13,029 nucleotides of DNA. It comes from Cristatella mucedo (taxonomy: Eukaryota; Bryozoa; Phylactolaemata; Cristatellidae). This document shows, piece after piece, positions 1 through 8,445 of the stretch. The number at the start of each line of letters is the position of its first letter. Positions within the stretch are counted from its first letter, which is position 1. A model generated the notes under the pieces. It had not been told where the DNA came from, searched no databases, and saw only the letters and a program-made list of their open reading frames with translations. The position numbers and the translations under genes are program-made. The stretch lies in the NCBI GenBank assembly GCA_009760855.2, contig WPIO01000669.1:1-13029 (forward strand). Reading direction: 5' to 3'.

Positions 1-204
1 AGCAGCATATTTTGCTATCTTTATCTTCTGGTGAATTCATAATCACCTAGTAGGAAAATAAAGTAACCACACTCAATTTAGTAAATACTACATTTCATTT
101 CAGATCATTCTATGAGAGGAGCGTTCACAAGTTTAGATGGTAAATATAGGGACTAAATGAAGCATTCCTTACTAATATCACCAAGAAAACCCACATAGTT
201 GATA
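1..204. other. No recognisable feature
   Basis: This is AT-rich sequence left of the first LINE relic. I see no open frame with coding character, no repeat shared with the rest of the window and no RNA gene. Confidence 0.5.
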
Positions 205-445
205 CTTATATTTATATTATTACACTTGTAGAGCACTTTCTTGAAACCTTAATCTCATTGCTAGGCCCACATTTCACATACTACATAAAAAGATTGATAC
301 AATGGTTAGTGGGCAGCATGCTCAATGTCTACTAGCGTACTCTCACCTGATGTGGCATGCCCGGGGTGAAATTAAAATATGATTAGTAGCAGCATCTATA
401 GTGTCGGGCAGCCATAAGCACCGGGAACAAATCGCATGGACTCCT
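205..445 (-). mobile_element. LINE 3' end, CR1/L2-type, copy A (5'-truncated relic)
   Basis: Read on the minus strand this is the 3' untranslated module that recurs in copies B, C, D and E. It has the GCATGC-rich stretch, then an AT-rich tail near 205-225. The plus-strand block around 300-320 (aatggttagtgggcagcatg) lines up with the block at about 4484-4504 (aatggttagtggtatcatg). The block at 225-290 lines up with 4410-4475, including the attached 'cacatttcacat'/'tttacatttgctgc' segment. No coding part is left. The 5' limit is uncertain because a microsatellite and unrelated sequence follow. The assignment rests on alignment by eye to copy B, whose coding part identifies the family. Confidence 0.7.
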
Positions 446-464
446 AAATGATGTGTTAATTGAC

Positions 465-474
465 GATGATTGTG

Positions 475-506
<32 letters not shown>

Positions 507-516
507 GATGATGGTG
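465..516. repeat. GAT/ATC trinucleotide microsatellite
   Basis: An imperfect (GAT)n tract with a few GGT and TGT interruptions. On the minus strand one frame reads it as a run of about 15 histidines inside a 94-codon open frame (343-627). That frame is a by-product of the repeat and of LINE copy A, not a gene. The tract adjoins the 5' side of copy A. Confidence 0.9.
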
Positions 517-688
517 GCCCTGTTGAGCTTGCCTAGAAGCTGCTCTAGGACACAGCGTAACAAGTGGGAGACGGCAAGAAAATAGACGTAAAGGTGTCGG
601 TGAGGTGCCTATGGATCTACCATTCAAGTGGCAAGGCTGAACGACTTCGTCGTCGATTTACGAAATCACCGATGTTGCTACGAAGGAA

Positions 689-773
689 ATGGATCAAAAA
701 CACGGCGAGTCTGACAGTTCAGCTGCCAACATGGCTTTAAGCAGCGAGATCGAGTACATGGCCTACCCGGAGT
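689..773 (+). CDS. Possible first coding exon of a host gene (unidentified)
   Basis: The frame starts at an ATG with a good context (G at -3, G at +4), preceded by a locally CpG-richer stretch (about 520-688) that could be a 5' UTR. It encodes about 28 residues, beginning MDQKHGESDSSAANMALSSE, acidic and small-residue rich. It runs into GTAAGT at 774-779, a consensus splice donor, leaving one base of a split codon. Immediately after the donor the same frame continues into LINE reverse transcriptase homology (from about 785), so the open frame to 970 is a chimera of two unrelated parts. I do not recognise the peptide. No convincing acceptor in the right phase was found within the next 3 kb. 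The one good acceptor (2860-2871) would create a stop at the junction. An alternative is that these codons are diverged LINE sequence or chance. Confidence 0.3.
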
Positions 774-784
774 GTAAGTCCCAG

Positions 785-1075
785 AAGTTTGAACCCGTGT
801 CTCCTTTGCTAAAAGAGCTAAGATGGATGCCGGTTGACCAACGGATTCAGAGCAAGGTTCTTAAGCTGACCCACAAGGCCTGCCAGGAATTGACTCCTTC
901 GTACCTCGCTGAACTGCTACATCAGTTTCAGCATGTTCGCGCCCTCAGGTCCTGTGGGACAATAAATTAGCCGTCCCATTACTCCGCTTAAAAGACCTTT
1001 GGCGACAGAAGCCTTAGCTCTGCAGGTCGTAGACTGTGGAACTCGCTTTCACAATTCTTATGCAACAACAACTAG
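785..1075 (+). mobile_element. LINE reverse transcriptase C-terminal relic, L2/CR1-type, second family (copy F)
   Basis: Codons 785-955 give a peptide with SPLLKELRWMPVDQRI and LTHKACQELTPSYLAELLH. This is the hallmark of the region between the RT thumb and the end of ORF2 in L2/CR1/Rex-like elements (family consensus of the type SPLLKxLHWLPVxxRI...KxLxGLAPxYLxxLL). After a stop at 968-970 and a one-base shift, 998-1073 encodes FGDRSLSSAGRRLWNSLSQF, the GDRxFSxxxPxLWNSLP motif just before the ORF2 C terminus, then a stop. It is on the opposite strand from copies A-D and differs from copy B at most positions of the shared block, so it is probably a different family. Everything 5' of the thumb and the usual final FKxxLKTHLF segment is missing. 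It is not functional. Confidence 0.88.
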
Positions 1076-1562
1076 TCTCCTACTGCGACTATGGCTCATC
1101 CTTTTCAGCGGTCCTGAGCTGATACTTTCATGCAACTCACTACCTAAATTGCTCTCCCGACTTTGCTATGCTTCCCACTCTCTCTTTGTTGCGTGAGACG
1201 AAGTCTGTTAGCTACCGAATGCGTACCGAAAACCGCTTACACTGAGTGTGCTATACAAAACGCTCCTGCCTAATACCCATAAGGTCTTTATGACTTGGTG
1301 GAGTTACAGACGGAGATACATTACCTTACATTAGAGCTTAGGCTAAGTTACTTAAAAAAAGCCAAATTAAGTCCACTAAAATATGGTGACTTAGTTTTCA
1401 AAGCTATTTCTAGAGGATAATTGCCTTCGGTGTAAGCTGAAGTCTATTTAGTGCAGCTGTAAGCAGGTCGGCGGTGTACGATTGAGCATACACAATGTGC
1501 CGGAAAAGAGATTAGTTTTCTGCTAATGGTGCAATCTAACCAAATTCACTTTGATTGTTTTT

Positions 1563-1606
1563 AGTGCTGTCAAAATTTTGACAAATGTGTCAGCACTTGT
1601 CAAAAT
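1563..1606. repeat. Nested palindrome and inverted repeat
   Basis: A perfect 16-bp palindrome (tgtcaaaattttgaca, 1568-1583) sits inside an inverted repeat of AGTGCTG (1563-1569) and CAGCACT (1591-1597). A further direct copy of TGTCAAAAT lies at 1598-1606. It could form a hairpin or be the collapsed end of an inverted-repeat transposon. No second copy of these ends was found elsewhere in the window. Confidence 0.6.
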
Positions 1607-2298
1607 CAGCAATCCGAACCGATATTTGCACTATGTGTTCGCGTTTTACTCAAAAGTGCTGCACCAGCCGACTGCACTACCTAAACACGGCACTACATGT
1701 GTTGTTCTGAACGTGTTTACTTTTGTAACAAACCACAATATGCAATCTCGCTAAGAAGGCAGCTGTATTACTACAAAATTATGCAAAACTAGCAAGGGCT
1801 AACAATTCAAATCTTAAGAAAGCATATGAACAAATGATCAGGACTGAATGTCCATCGACTGGGATTTCAGGATATATCACTCGAGTCAAACCTCGATACC
1901 GATGGGTACCAATGAGGCATTCAAGATATATAGCAGATTCTTTTATCAGCATTCACAATCAACTTCTTACTACAGTTACTTGTGTTGACTCGATTTCCAA
2001 CCTTCAAATCATAACGTCATTCCAAAGTTTATCCCATCATGCTAAAAGAGTGCCAACCATCTAGACCCCATACCGAGCCTTCTCTTTATGAGGGTGCACA
2101 GGCATACTACTGTCTTGTATACATAAAATTACTCATTTATCCTTAGTTCTAGAACTTACCCCTGTGTTCTTTGGTAGCCCTATTCTTATGCCACACTAAG
2201 ACATTGGAGACAGACTGCAAGGTCTTTGTATAAATCTCAATGCATCACATCCTTTGACGTACTATCTCAGAGCTCTATTTCAGGGCTTTGATGTTAAT

Positions 2299-2310
2299 TG
2301 ACAATTGTCA
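2299..2310. repeat. 12-bp perfect palindrome
   Basis: tgacaattgtca reads the same on both strands. It shares the TGTCA/TGACA half-site with the palindrome near 1568. At this length in AT-rich DNA it may be chance. Confidence 0.4.
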
Positions 2311-2419
2311 CCCGAGGAGTTTTACTTAAGGAGATGCGTTACCCCCAGGTATCTGTGCATGACTCACAGATGATCTCAAGTCATACTCAACCACTTGCAT
2401 CTGTAATCGGCAAGCACGA

Positions 2420-2600
2420 GATATGACTGCTGTCAAGGTCCTCACCTTTGAAACTGAAGTCGTGGGTTGGGGCCAAGTGCCATATGTGAAGCTCTTAGAT
2501 TATTCTGTTTTTGAGTCAGACTTTTTTTTTTTTTTTTTTTTAAACAGATGACAGACAGCTGTGACCTGTAAACTGATTCCTCTGGCTTCTATCAAGTCAA
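2420..2600 (+). mobile_element. Possible very degraded tRNA-derived SINE
   Basis: The segment at about 2457-2480 (gaagtcgtgggttggggcc) resembles the anticodon-arm/box B side of the SINE at 8248 (gaggtcgtgggtttgaatcc). Downstream, 'gacagctgt' is shared by both (2551-2559 and about 8357-8365). Box A is not recognisable. A run of 20 T (2522-2541) interrupts the segment. Order and spacing agree loosely. The match is short and could be chance. Confidence 0.25.
2522..2541. repeat. Homopolymer T20 tract
   Basis: Twenty consecutive T on the plus strand. It could be the reverse complement of a poly(A) tail from a retroposed minus-strand sequence lying to its right, but no parent gene is evident there. 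It may equally be an expanded homopolymer. Confidence 0.8.
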
Positions 2601-4377
2601 ACTCAGTTGCAGCATTTATTCCTGAAGTTTACACTTGAATTATGGCAGCACATATTATCGAATTAAGTGCTCATACTATCATCTTATTTTATGAAGCCAA
2701 CGATTACTGCATTATCTATCCGAACTCTCTACGAGTATGCATGCTAAAATTGGGCATGCTGTTACTAACCAAGTGAAGGGCTTCCTTGGCTGCTCACCTA
2801 AAGTGGCTACGAAGAGATGAGATTATCTTCGTTTGCTTTACCTATATGTTACTATTACTGGTTTTATTTCCAGGAATAATCATGCTAGACAAGTGTGCTC
2901 AAAACTAAAAAACTTAACATAAGCAAATGACTTGATTCACTTCAGCTGCCTCACAGAACACATTTAATTTCAACTTGGAAGCATTTTCATGCAAGCCAAA
3001 AAAAAATAAAAAAACAACTTTGATTAGCCCACCATTATTTCAAGTTGAGGTACAGAGAAAAAATACATGGACATGGAAAGTTACAGAGCTGTAAAAACTC
3101 TGTGTAAATATTATGTGCAAGCTCTCGTCAGATGGAACATAATTATTGCGTCTCCGAAGCTCACAGGAAATGGAAAATCATTATGTAGTAATAATGCTGC
3201 TTAGTGCAACCCACCGACTATATCCCCACCATCCACGCAAATTTGTTGGCAGACCGGTAAGCACGGATCAAAATAGACTTTGGAGCGAGTGCGGAAATTA
3301 GTTGTGCATTATTTCTGTCTAACTTTCTTCATGCAAGTACCCGGAAGCGCGCCGGAAAATCACCAGTTGACGTAAAACCTTAAGTTGATACTGTTCTTGA
3401 GCCCAAAAGAATTATGCTTTAACCATAAATTAAGCTGGCTTATTACGAGTTGATAGTATTCCTTTTGTCCATAGTTAACAATATGCTTGTAAATAAGCAG
3501 CCTCTGTGATTTAGATATCGGCCCAGGTAGTTTTAATTATTCCGTGGGCGCTAGCTGACGATGCATTCGGTAAGTCGGATGATTTTTTACAAAGACTTTA
3601 CGTACAACTTGCCATGATAAGTAATAAAAATTGGAAAGATGCAGCATATCCGAGATCTGGTCGATGTGTGGCACCCTGAAGAGCACTATAGAGGTTTCAC
3701 TGACCGTAGCAGTCTATTGCAAGGCAGCCTTTGAATGAGAGCGTTTGCGATGAAATGTATTGGGTAAACAATGAATACACGTTCTTGGCAAAAATCCAAA
3801 GTAGAGCTTCCTACAGCCACTAACTTCTACACGATTTCATGTAAATTACTATGGATTGTTATCGACCTCGGCGATTGCAATTGATTGCTGTGCCTTCCCC
3901 ACAATAGTATAAGCTCAGTTTTTCGGGTTACGTGGTTGCCCTTTAGGTACACTACACAGGCATACCCATTAACAAGAAAACAATACTTCTGGCCCTTTTG
4001 GGTGGATTGAACTGGAATGCTATATTGGCCCTTGAGGTTGCTAAAAATTACAGTGAATTTTGTAAACACCTAAAGGCCGTCACTGTCAAATCATGCTGTG
4101 CAAATAAGCTATTAGCAACAAAGAATGCAATGATATGTTATCTGAATTAGCGTTTTGAGCGAAGAGTATCCGGTCTTTTTGCTCCAGACTATATTACATT
4201 GTCGTAGATTGCAGTGCTGGCCAGAGTGATTGCATCCGATTGCCGTTCACTGTCCTAGGTCAAGCATTGGAAATAGCATTCCTAGGGTGCCCTGTTAATG
4301 GACTATATATTGGCAAGAAATTGAAGCTAGAGCTTTGTGGAGGCAATTTTGGTAGACTTGAGAAGGATAGAGTCGCT
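2601..4377. other. Intergenic or intronic DNA without recognisable gene
   Basis: Small features only: an A-rich run at about 2998-3015; a good splice-acceptor-like site (ttactggttttatttccag) ending near 2871, followed by only about 15 open codons; and an 80-codon minus-strand open frame at 3827-4069 preceded by a weak acceptor-like 'atttttag'. The encoded peptides match no family I know, and none has clear coding composition. Confidence 0.45.
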
Positions 4378-5480
4378 ATAATAATATAAATTATAATAGT
4401 AATTATAAACTTGATAAAGCACTCTCGGCAAAATCCATCTCGTTCTTGGTGCTTTACATTTGCTGCAAGAAAAACGTGATCGAATGGTTAGTGGTATCAT
4501 GCTTGATAGACAACATGAATAACAAAGTTAGGGGTGACATGCACAGGGTTGGCATGCAAGTGTGGTTAGTAACAGCATGTGTCACAGTGTCAGCAAGCAT
4601 AGGCACATACAGGACGAATCACTGGGACCCCACTAAACGCTTTAATAAATAGGCACATTTTAAAGTTCCTTTTAAACTCGATCAAGTAAGGGGAGATTGT
4701 GAAGCAAGTTGGTAGTGAGTTTCAGGTATTGGGAACATTCGAGCTTAATGCACGGTCTCCAAAGGATTTGAGTTTTTTACGAGGTATTGGTGAACAGTTA
4801 GATTCCGAAAAGCAGGTCGTAGGATGCTTGGCCTGGTGGGGTAGTAGATCAAATAGAGAGTATTGAGATAGGCTTGAGAGATAGAATAAAGGTACCTTAA
4901 AGTCAGCGAAAAAGTCTTGAAGTCTATCCATTGCTTGACTAGTAGCTAGTGCCGGTCGGGGAGAGGTGTTGTGACGTGGCAACTGCAGTACTCATGACAG
5001 ACAAGCCTAGCTGCAGAGTTTTTGTACCAGCTGTAAGAGCCTGATTGCACATGCCGGTAGGCCAGCAACCAGTGAGTTAAAGAAGTCACGACGGGAAGTC
5101 ACAAATGCATAAACTGACGCCGACGTGGTATCCTTACCTAACCATGCCCAAATTTAAGCGCTGTGTTATATATTTCAAAGTTGGCTGACTTGATTGTGGA
5201 TCTCATGTGTTCGTCTAAAGAAAGGTCTTTTCCGAACATGACACTTGGATTTCATGCAGTTTAAACCGGAAATATGCTGGCAGATCCAATTTTTAGCTTT
5301 AGTCTTACCAATTTTTCCCCACTCCCGGTTTGCACTTGACTATTAGGTAGGTTTTTTTTACCATCTAATTTTGGAAAATTGGCTGCCATTCAAGTAGGGG
5401 TGTCATCAATACGTGCATCAAGAGAGTTAGGAGAATTCCAGGTGCTCAAAGGCTGGGAGGGATCGAAGCAAAGGTAGGGT
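4378..5480 (-). mobile_element. LINE copy B: RT C-terminal third plus 3' UTR and AT-rich tail (CR1/L2-type relic)
   Basis: Read right to left, degenerate frames reproduce the distal RT layout of CR1/L2 elements in order. There is an IDDTPTWMAANFPKL-like segment (about 5425-5370, with a stop in place of W). Next is LGVMFGKDLSLDEHM (about 5249-5203). Then comes AFVTSRRDFFNSLVAGLPAC-like sequence (about 5110-5050), and then KLKSFGDRALSSNVPNT at about 4775-4722, where the W of the WNSLP motif is a TGA stop. The last segment is LIEFKRNFKMCLF (about 4690-4640), with the ORF stop at 4590-4592. The 3' UTR runs to an AATAAT-rich tail at about 4378-4405. Upstream RT motifs, including the catalytic YADD box, are not recognisable. 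Many frameshifts and stops make it inactive. It shares its 3' module with copies A, C, D and E, so all belong to one family. Confidence 0.85.
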
Positions 5481-5689
5481 ATTGGATCGTATTAATGGCC
5501 TCGGTCATTGGTCTTGATTATTATGCACGGTCGGATAATTAACTTGCGAAATGGCAAGCATTAATTTTTTAATCTCTAAAATCAGGGAAGAATTTTATGT
5601 AATTTAAGTCCGAGCCACGGGCAGAAAGGTTTTTGGTCAATTTTAGATGAAAAGTAGGTGCTTGTGTGCATGCGCTTGATTGCGTGTGT

Positions 5690-7449
5690 TAAGGGTTACA
5701 TGCACTGGGTCAGCATGCAAGTGTGGTTAGTGTCAGCACGCATAAGCACATGAAGGACGAATCACTGGGACCCACTAACGCTCTCCTATATAGGTGTATT
5801 TTTAAGTTCTTTTTAAATATGGTCAAGTCAGGAGATGTTCTGACGCAAGACGGGAAAAATAAAACTAAAGAAAGAGCGGAACAAAGCAATGACAAACCCT
5901 GAGGAACCAATATTTCCTCGGATAATCTTTGTCCATTCACACCAACACAAATAAAAGAGTTTCCCACTGACATATGACCCAAACCATTGCCGTACAGTGC
6001 GAATGATACCCATGCGAGATGAGAGGTGCTCCAGAAGGACTCTGTGATCAATTGTATCAAAAGCTGCTGATTGAGATCAAGCAAAAATGATTGAACAAAA
6101 AGCCGAGATACTCTGCCTAAGTCTGCATTCCTGCATTCCTACATTGGTCTGTCTACACCAGAAGCAATGCCGACTCTGTGCATTAGTCAGCTCTAAAGCT
6201 AGACTGGAACTTCCTAGCAAGATTCTAAGGTTCAATTTTTGAGTTCAGCTGGTCTGCCACGACTAGATCCAGTGTCTTTGATAGGAACGGTAGAAGAGAG
6301 ACTGGACTGACGTTGATCAAGTTTTCTTGATCTAGTGAAGTTTTCTTTAGGAGTGATATGGCAACCGCTTTTTTGAAAAGTGCTGAGACGTGTCCTGGGG
6401 GAAATGCGATCTTAAAGATGTTAGTTATGCATGGCAGGATCAGAGAAATGCATTGTAGAAGAAGGAAAGTGGGAATTGGGTCCAGACGACTAGCTGTCTT
6501 CATTGATCGGTTACGAACTTACCTATTAGGTCACAAGTGACCTAGTTGAATGTAGACATTGAGGTGCTTCATCGAAGTAAGGGCCAGTAGTATAGGGAGA
6601 TGCTGCCACCTTAGGGATGCACTCACTTAACTTGTCAATCTTGTTGACAAATAATCTGGATTCGCGATCTGCTAGATAATCACTGGGATCACTTGGTAAA
6701 GAGGTGTTCTGGGAAGGGTTACTTAGATGGTTGATCGTCGACATCTGAATTTTTAATTACATATCTGTGAACCAACAATGTTATTAGAAAAGCTTGACTT
6801 GGCCAGCTTCTAGGATTAATTAGAGCCATCTCCTGTAGTTCTCATATGCCAAAGGATGAACAGTCTGCATTTGTGTATGCTTTTCAAGCTTGCCCTGAGT
6901 AAACCTAGCTAGTTTTTTGTCTGAGGTAAACCACAGGCCGTCTGGTGAGGATTCACAGTGCACTTAGTCAAAGGTTCATACTCGTCGAGAAAGTCAGCTG
7001 GTGTGTTCCAGCAATCTTGCAAAGATGACTGGTTAGATGGAGATTGAACAGCAGAGGCGTAGCAGATATTCTTGCACTAACAGCATTTATGTAATGGGTC
7101 CTGAGGTTTGCGATTCACAGGTGATTGTAGATGAGGAGGAGGAGTGCACACATTGTAGACTAAATGAGATCTGCATGTGGTCCGACAAGCAGGATATGGT
7201 TGTAGTCGATGATAACAAAGTGAATTTGTATGAGAACATTTGGTCGGGTATGTGAGCCTTGATGAGAGCAGGGTCGTGCATATGAGCCACAGGAAACAAT
7301 GAGTCAGTCAGTCCATGAAATTAAGTGCTCAGGGCGTCAGATAAGTAATCAAATTTTATGTTTAAATCACTCATCACGAGGAAAGACCAAGTTTTGTTTA
7401 TTGTCTTAAGCAATATTCTAGGCCGATACACCAATCCGATGTAATACTC
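5690..7449 (-). mobile_element. LINE copy C: endonuclease-linker-RT relic with internal deletion (CR1/L2-type)
   Basis: This is the longest element here, with degenerate frames in the expected order on the minus strand. The AP-like endonuclease shows YYIGLVYRP (about 7449-7420), SDLNIKF (7371-7351, the GDFNxH-type motif), HDPALIKAHIPDQMF (about 7280-7232) and the catalytic-type SDH (7185-7177). The EN-RT linker LWFTSDKKLARF...YRRW is at 6936-6823. RT fingers follow with LPSDPSDYLADRESRLFVNK (about 6690-6630), SRLDPIPTFLL and KKTSLDQENLINVSPVS (6503-6300). Motif A FDTIDH is at 6061-6044, preceded by a 2-base insertion, and motif B VPQG at 5907-5896. Within about 40 bases of motif B the sequence jumps to the C-terminal FKKNLKIHLYRRAL and the start of the 3' UTR. 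Motif C and the thumb are therefore deleted. The remaining 3' UTR is only partly recognisable below 5700. Confidence 0.9.
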
Positions 7450-7856
7450 AAAAAAGTGTAGGTGATGGATTAAGGTGGATTAGTGTACCTGCCTAAGACG
7501 TTTTCAGCCGATTGAGCTGTTTTGCCATAGATAGAGAATGCCCAACGGCTTGAATTTATCAGATTATCGTGAACTACTGTAGATAGGGTTATTCGCCTAG
7601 GCCACTGCTGCAATCAATAGAGTACATTGCAAGAAAGAACCCACAAATGCGGTTGAAATTTCTGGGTGCCCGTTAGTGATAGCAAAGAGTTACACCGAAT
7701 CCAAGCCAGAGCTTCCAAAAGCTGACTAGTTCTGTATTCAGAAAAGGATTCAGTGGATTTTAGTGGACACGATGGATTGTGATAGTGGCTAGGCATTGTT
7801 AAATTCTTAGCACAGGTTATCAACTGCACAGCAAATTTTCGTAAAAAAGTGAGCAA
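7450..7856 (-). mobile_element. Probable 5' continuation of LINE copy C (N-terminal endonuclease region, eroded)
   Basis: Directly upstream of the recognisable endonuclease on the minus strand lies an 80-codon open frame (7614-7856) containing STESFSEYRTSQLLEALAWI. This loosely resembles the 'FESFE...LL' segment that precedes the YRPP motif in such endonucleases. The spacing to YRP is longer than usual and contains stops. The catalytic N-E motif expected at the start of the domain (TETWL-type) was not found. It could also be unrelated DNA. Confidence 0.35.
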
Positions 7857-7974
7857 AATGGCTCGAAATTTGGGTTACCATCATATAATATATCATATCA
7901 TCATGGTTCTTAAATAATCATTATGTGGTATAAATGTATTGCATTCACTTAATGAAACTGCAGCTTCGTCACAC

Positions 7975-8245
7975 TGATGTCCAATAGATTGCTGCCACTC
8001 ATCCCTGTGATTCGTCTTTCATGTGCTTATGCATGCTGACACTGCATGCTGCCACTAACCACACTTGCATGCTGAACCTGTGCATATCATCCCTAAACCA
8101 TGTTATTCATGCTGTCTAGCAAGCATGGTATTGCTAATCATTCAATCGCGTTTTCCTTTTGCAGCAAACGTAAAGTGCCTAGAAATATTTGAGTTCTCCG
8201 AGGGCGCTTTATAAAGTGCAATATTACTATTATCATTATATTGTT
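7975..8245 (+). mobile_element. LINE 3' end, copy E (same family as A-D, plus strand)
   Basis: On the plus strand this reads gtgattcgtctttcatgtgc (8007-8026), corresponding to the last ORF2 codons of copy B, with the stop at an equivalent TGA near 8038. It then shows the GCATGC-rich UTR, 'gcaaacgtaaagtgcctag', and 'gggcgctttataaagtgcaa' followed by a short ATT/ATC tail (8221-8242). It is the cleanest of the five 3' ends and shows the complete tail. It is truncated 5' close to the ORF end. It lies head to head with copy C, but both retain the ORF-end segment, so they are separate insertions rather than one twin-primed, inverted copy. Confidence 0.85.
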
Positions 8246-8247
8246 GA

Positions 8248-8445
8248 TCCGTAATGGCCCACTAGGTAAGGTGGCTAGTTTTTGTGACCTCGGCCCTGAG
8301 GTCGTGGGTTTGAATCCTGAGGTGGGCGATCCTTTATAGCTGCTCCAAGTGGTGGTGACAGCTGTAAAGGTTCTTCTGTTGCTATAAAAAAAGAGGCTGT
8401 TGAATCAGCAAGTAGTTATTTTTGTATTTATTAATGTTATTACTC
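8248..8445 (+). mobile_element. tRNA-derived SINE
   Basis: The head has a pol III box A (tggcccactagg, 8255-8266) and box B (ggtttgaatcc, 8307-8317) at tRNA-like spacing. It keeps tRNA folding: GCCCAC (8257-8262) pairs with GTGGGC (8322-8327) as an acceptor stem, and GACCTC/GAGGTC (8286-8291/8298-8303) forms an anticodon-like hairpin. The D-arm to anticodon spacing is too long for a real tRNA. A tRNA-unrelated body follows (cagctgtaaaggttcttctg at 8359-8378) and an AT-rich end with TTATTAATGTTATTA near 8427-8441 closes it. The SINE begins directly behind the tail of LINE copy E. The 3' limit is approximate, and no target-site duplication was established. Confidence 0.75.

Larger units (their letters stand above)
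1076..2340. other. Intergenic or intronic DNA without recognisable gene
   Basis: Several short open frames occur (for example 1551-1754 and 1834-2064, plus strand). None has a recognisable domain, a convincing pair of splice sites or compositional bias. The visible structure is limited to the palindromes at 1563-1606 and 2299-2310. The 3' UTR expected for copy F could not be identified downstream of 1075. Confidence 0.5.

Noticed and set aside
464-516. CRISPR or structured tandem array
   Set aside because: It is a plain trinucleotide microsatellite without spacers, in an animal-type genome.
343-627. Minus-strand frame with a run of about 15 histidines
   Set aside because: The histidines come from the GAT microsatellite and the rest from LINE copy A 3' UTR and unrelated sequence; no independent coding evidence.
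2851-2930. Splice-acceptor-like site ttttatttccag followed by an open stretch
   Set aside because: The open frame is only about 15 codons and joining to the 689-773 exon would create a stop at the junction.
3827-4069. Minus-strand 80-codon frame with an acceptor-like 'atttttag'
   Set aside because: No donor, no recognisable domain and no copy elsewhere; retained only as a note in the intergenic entry.
4446-4652. Plus-strand 68-codon frame
   Set aside because: It overlaps the 3' UTR and end of LINE copy B, and no coding signal is independent of the repeat.
6121-6146. Short tandem repeat ctgcattc in copy C
   Set aside because: Only two and a half units inside LINE sequence; ordinary slippage.
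6358-6540. Plus-strand 60-codon frame
   Set aside because: It is antisense to the clear RT reading of LINE copy C on the minus strand.
7037-7255. Plus-strand acidic 72-codon frame
   Set aside because: It is antisense to the endonuclease SDH region of copy C.
8256-8327. Functional tRNA gene
   Set aside because: The D-arm to anticodon spacing is too long, the anticodon loop is six bases and a SINE body follows; tRNA-derived SINE fits better.
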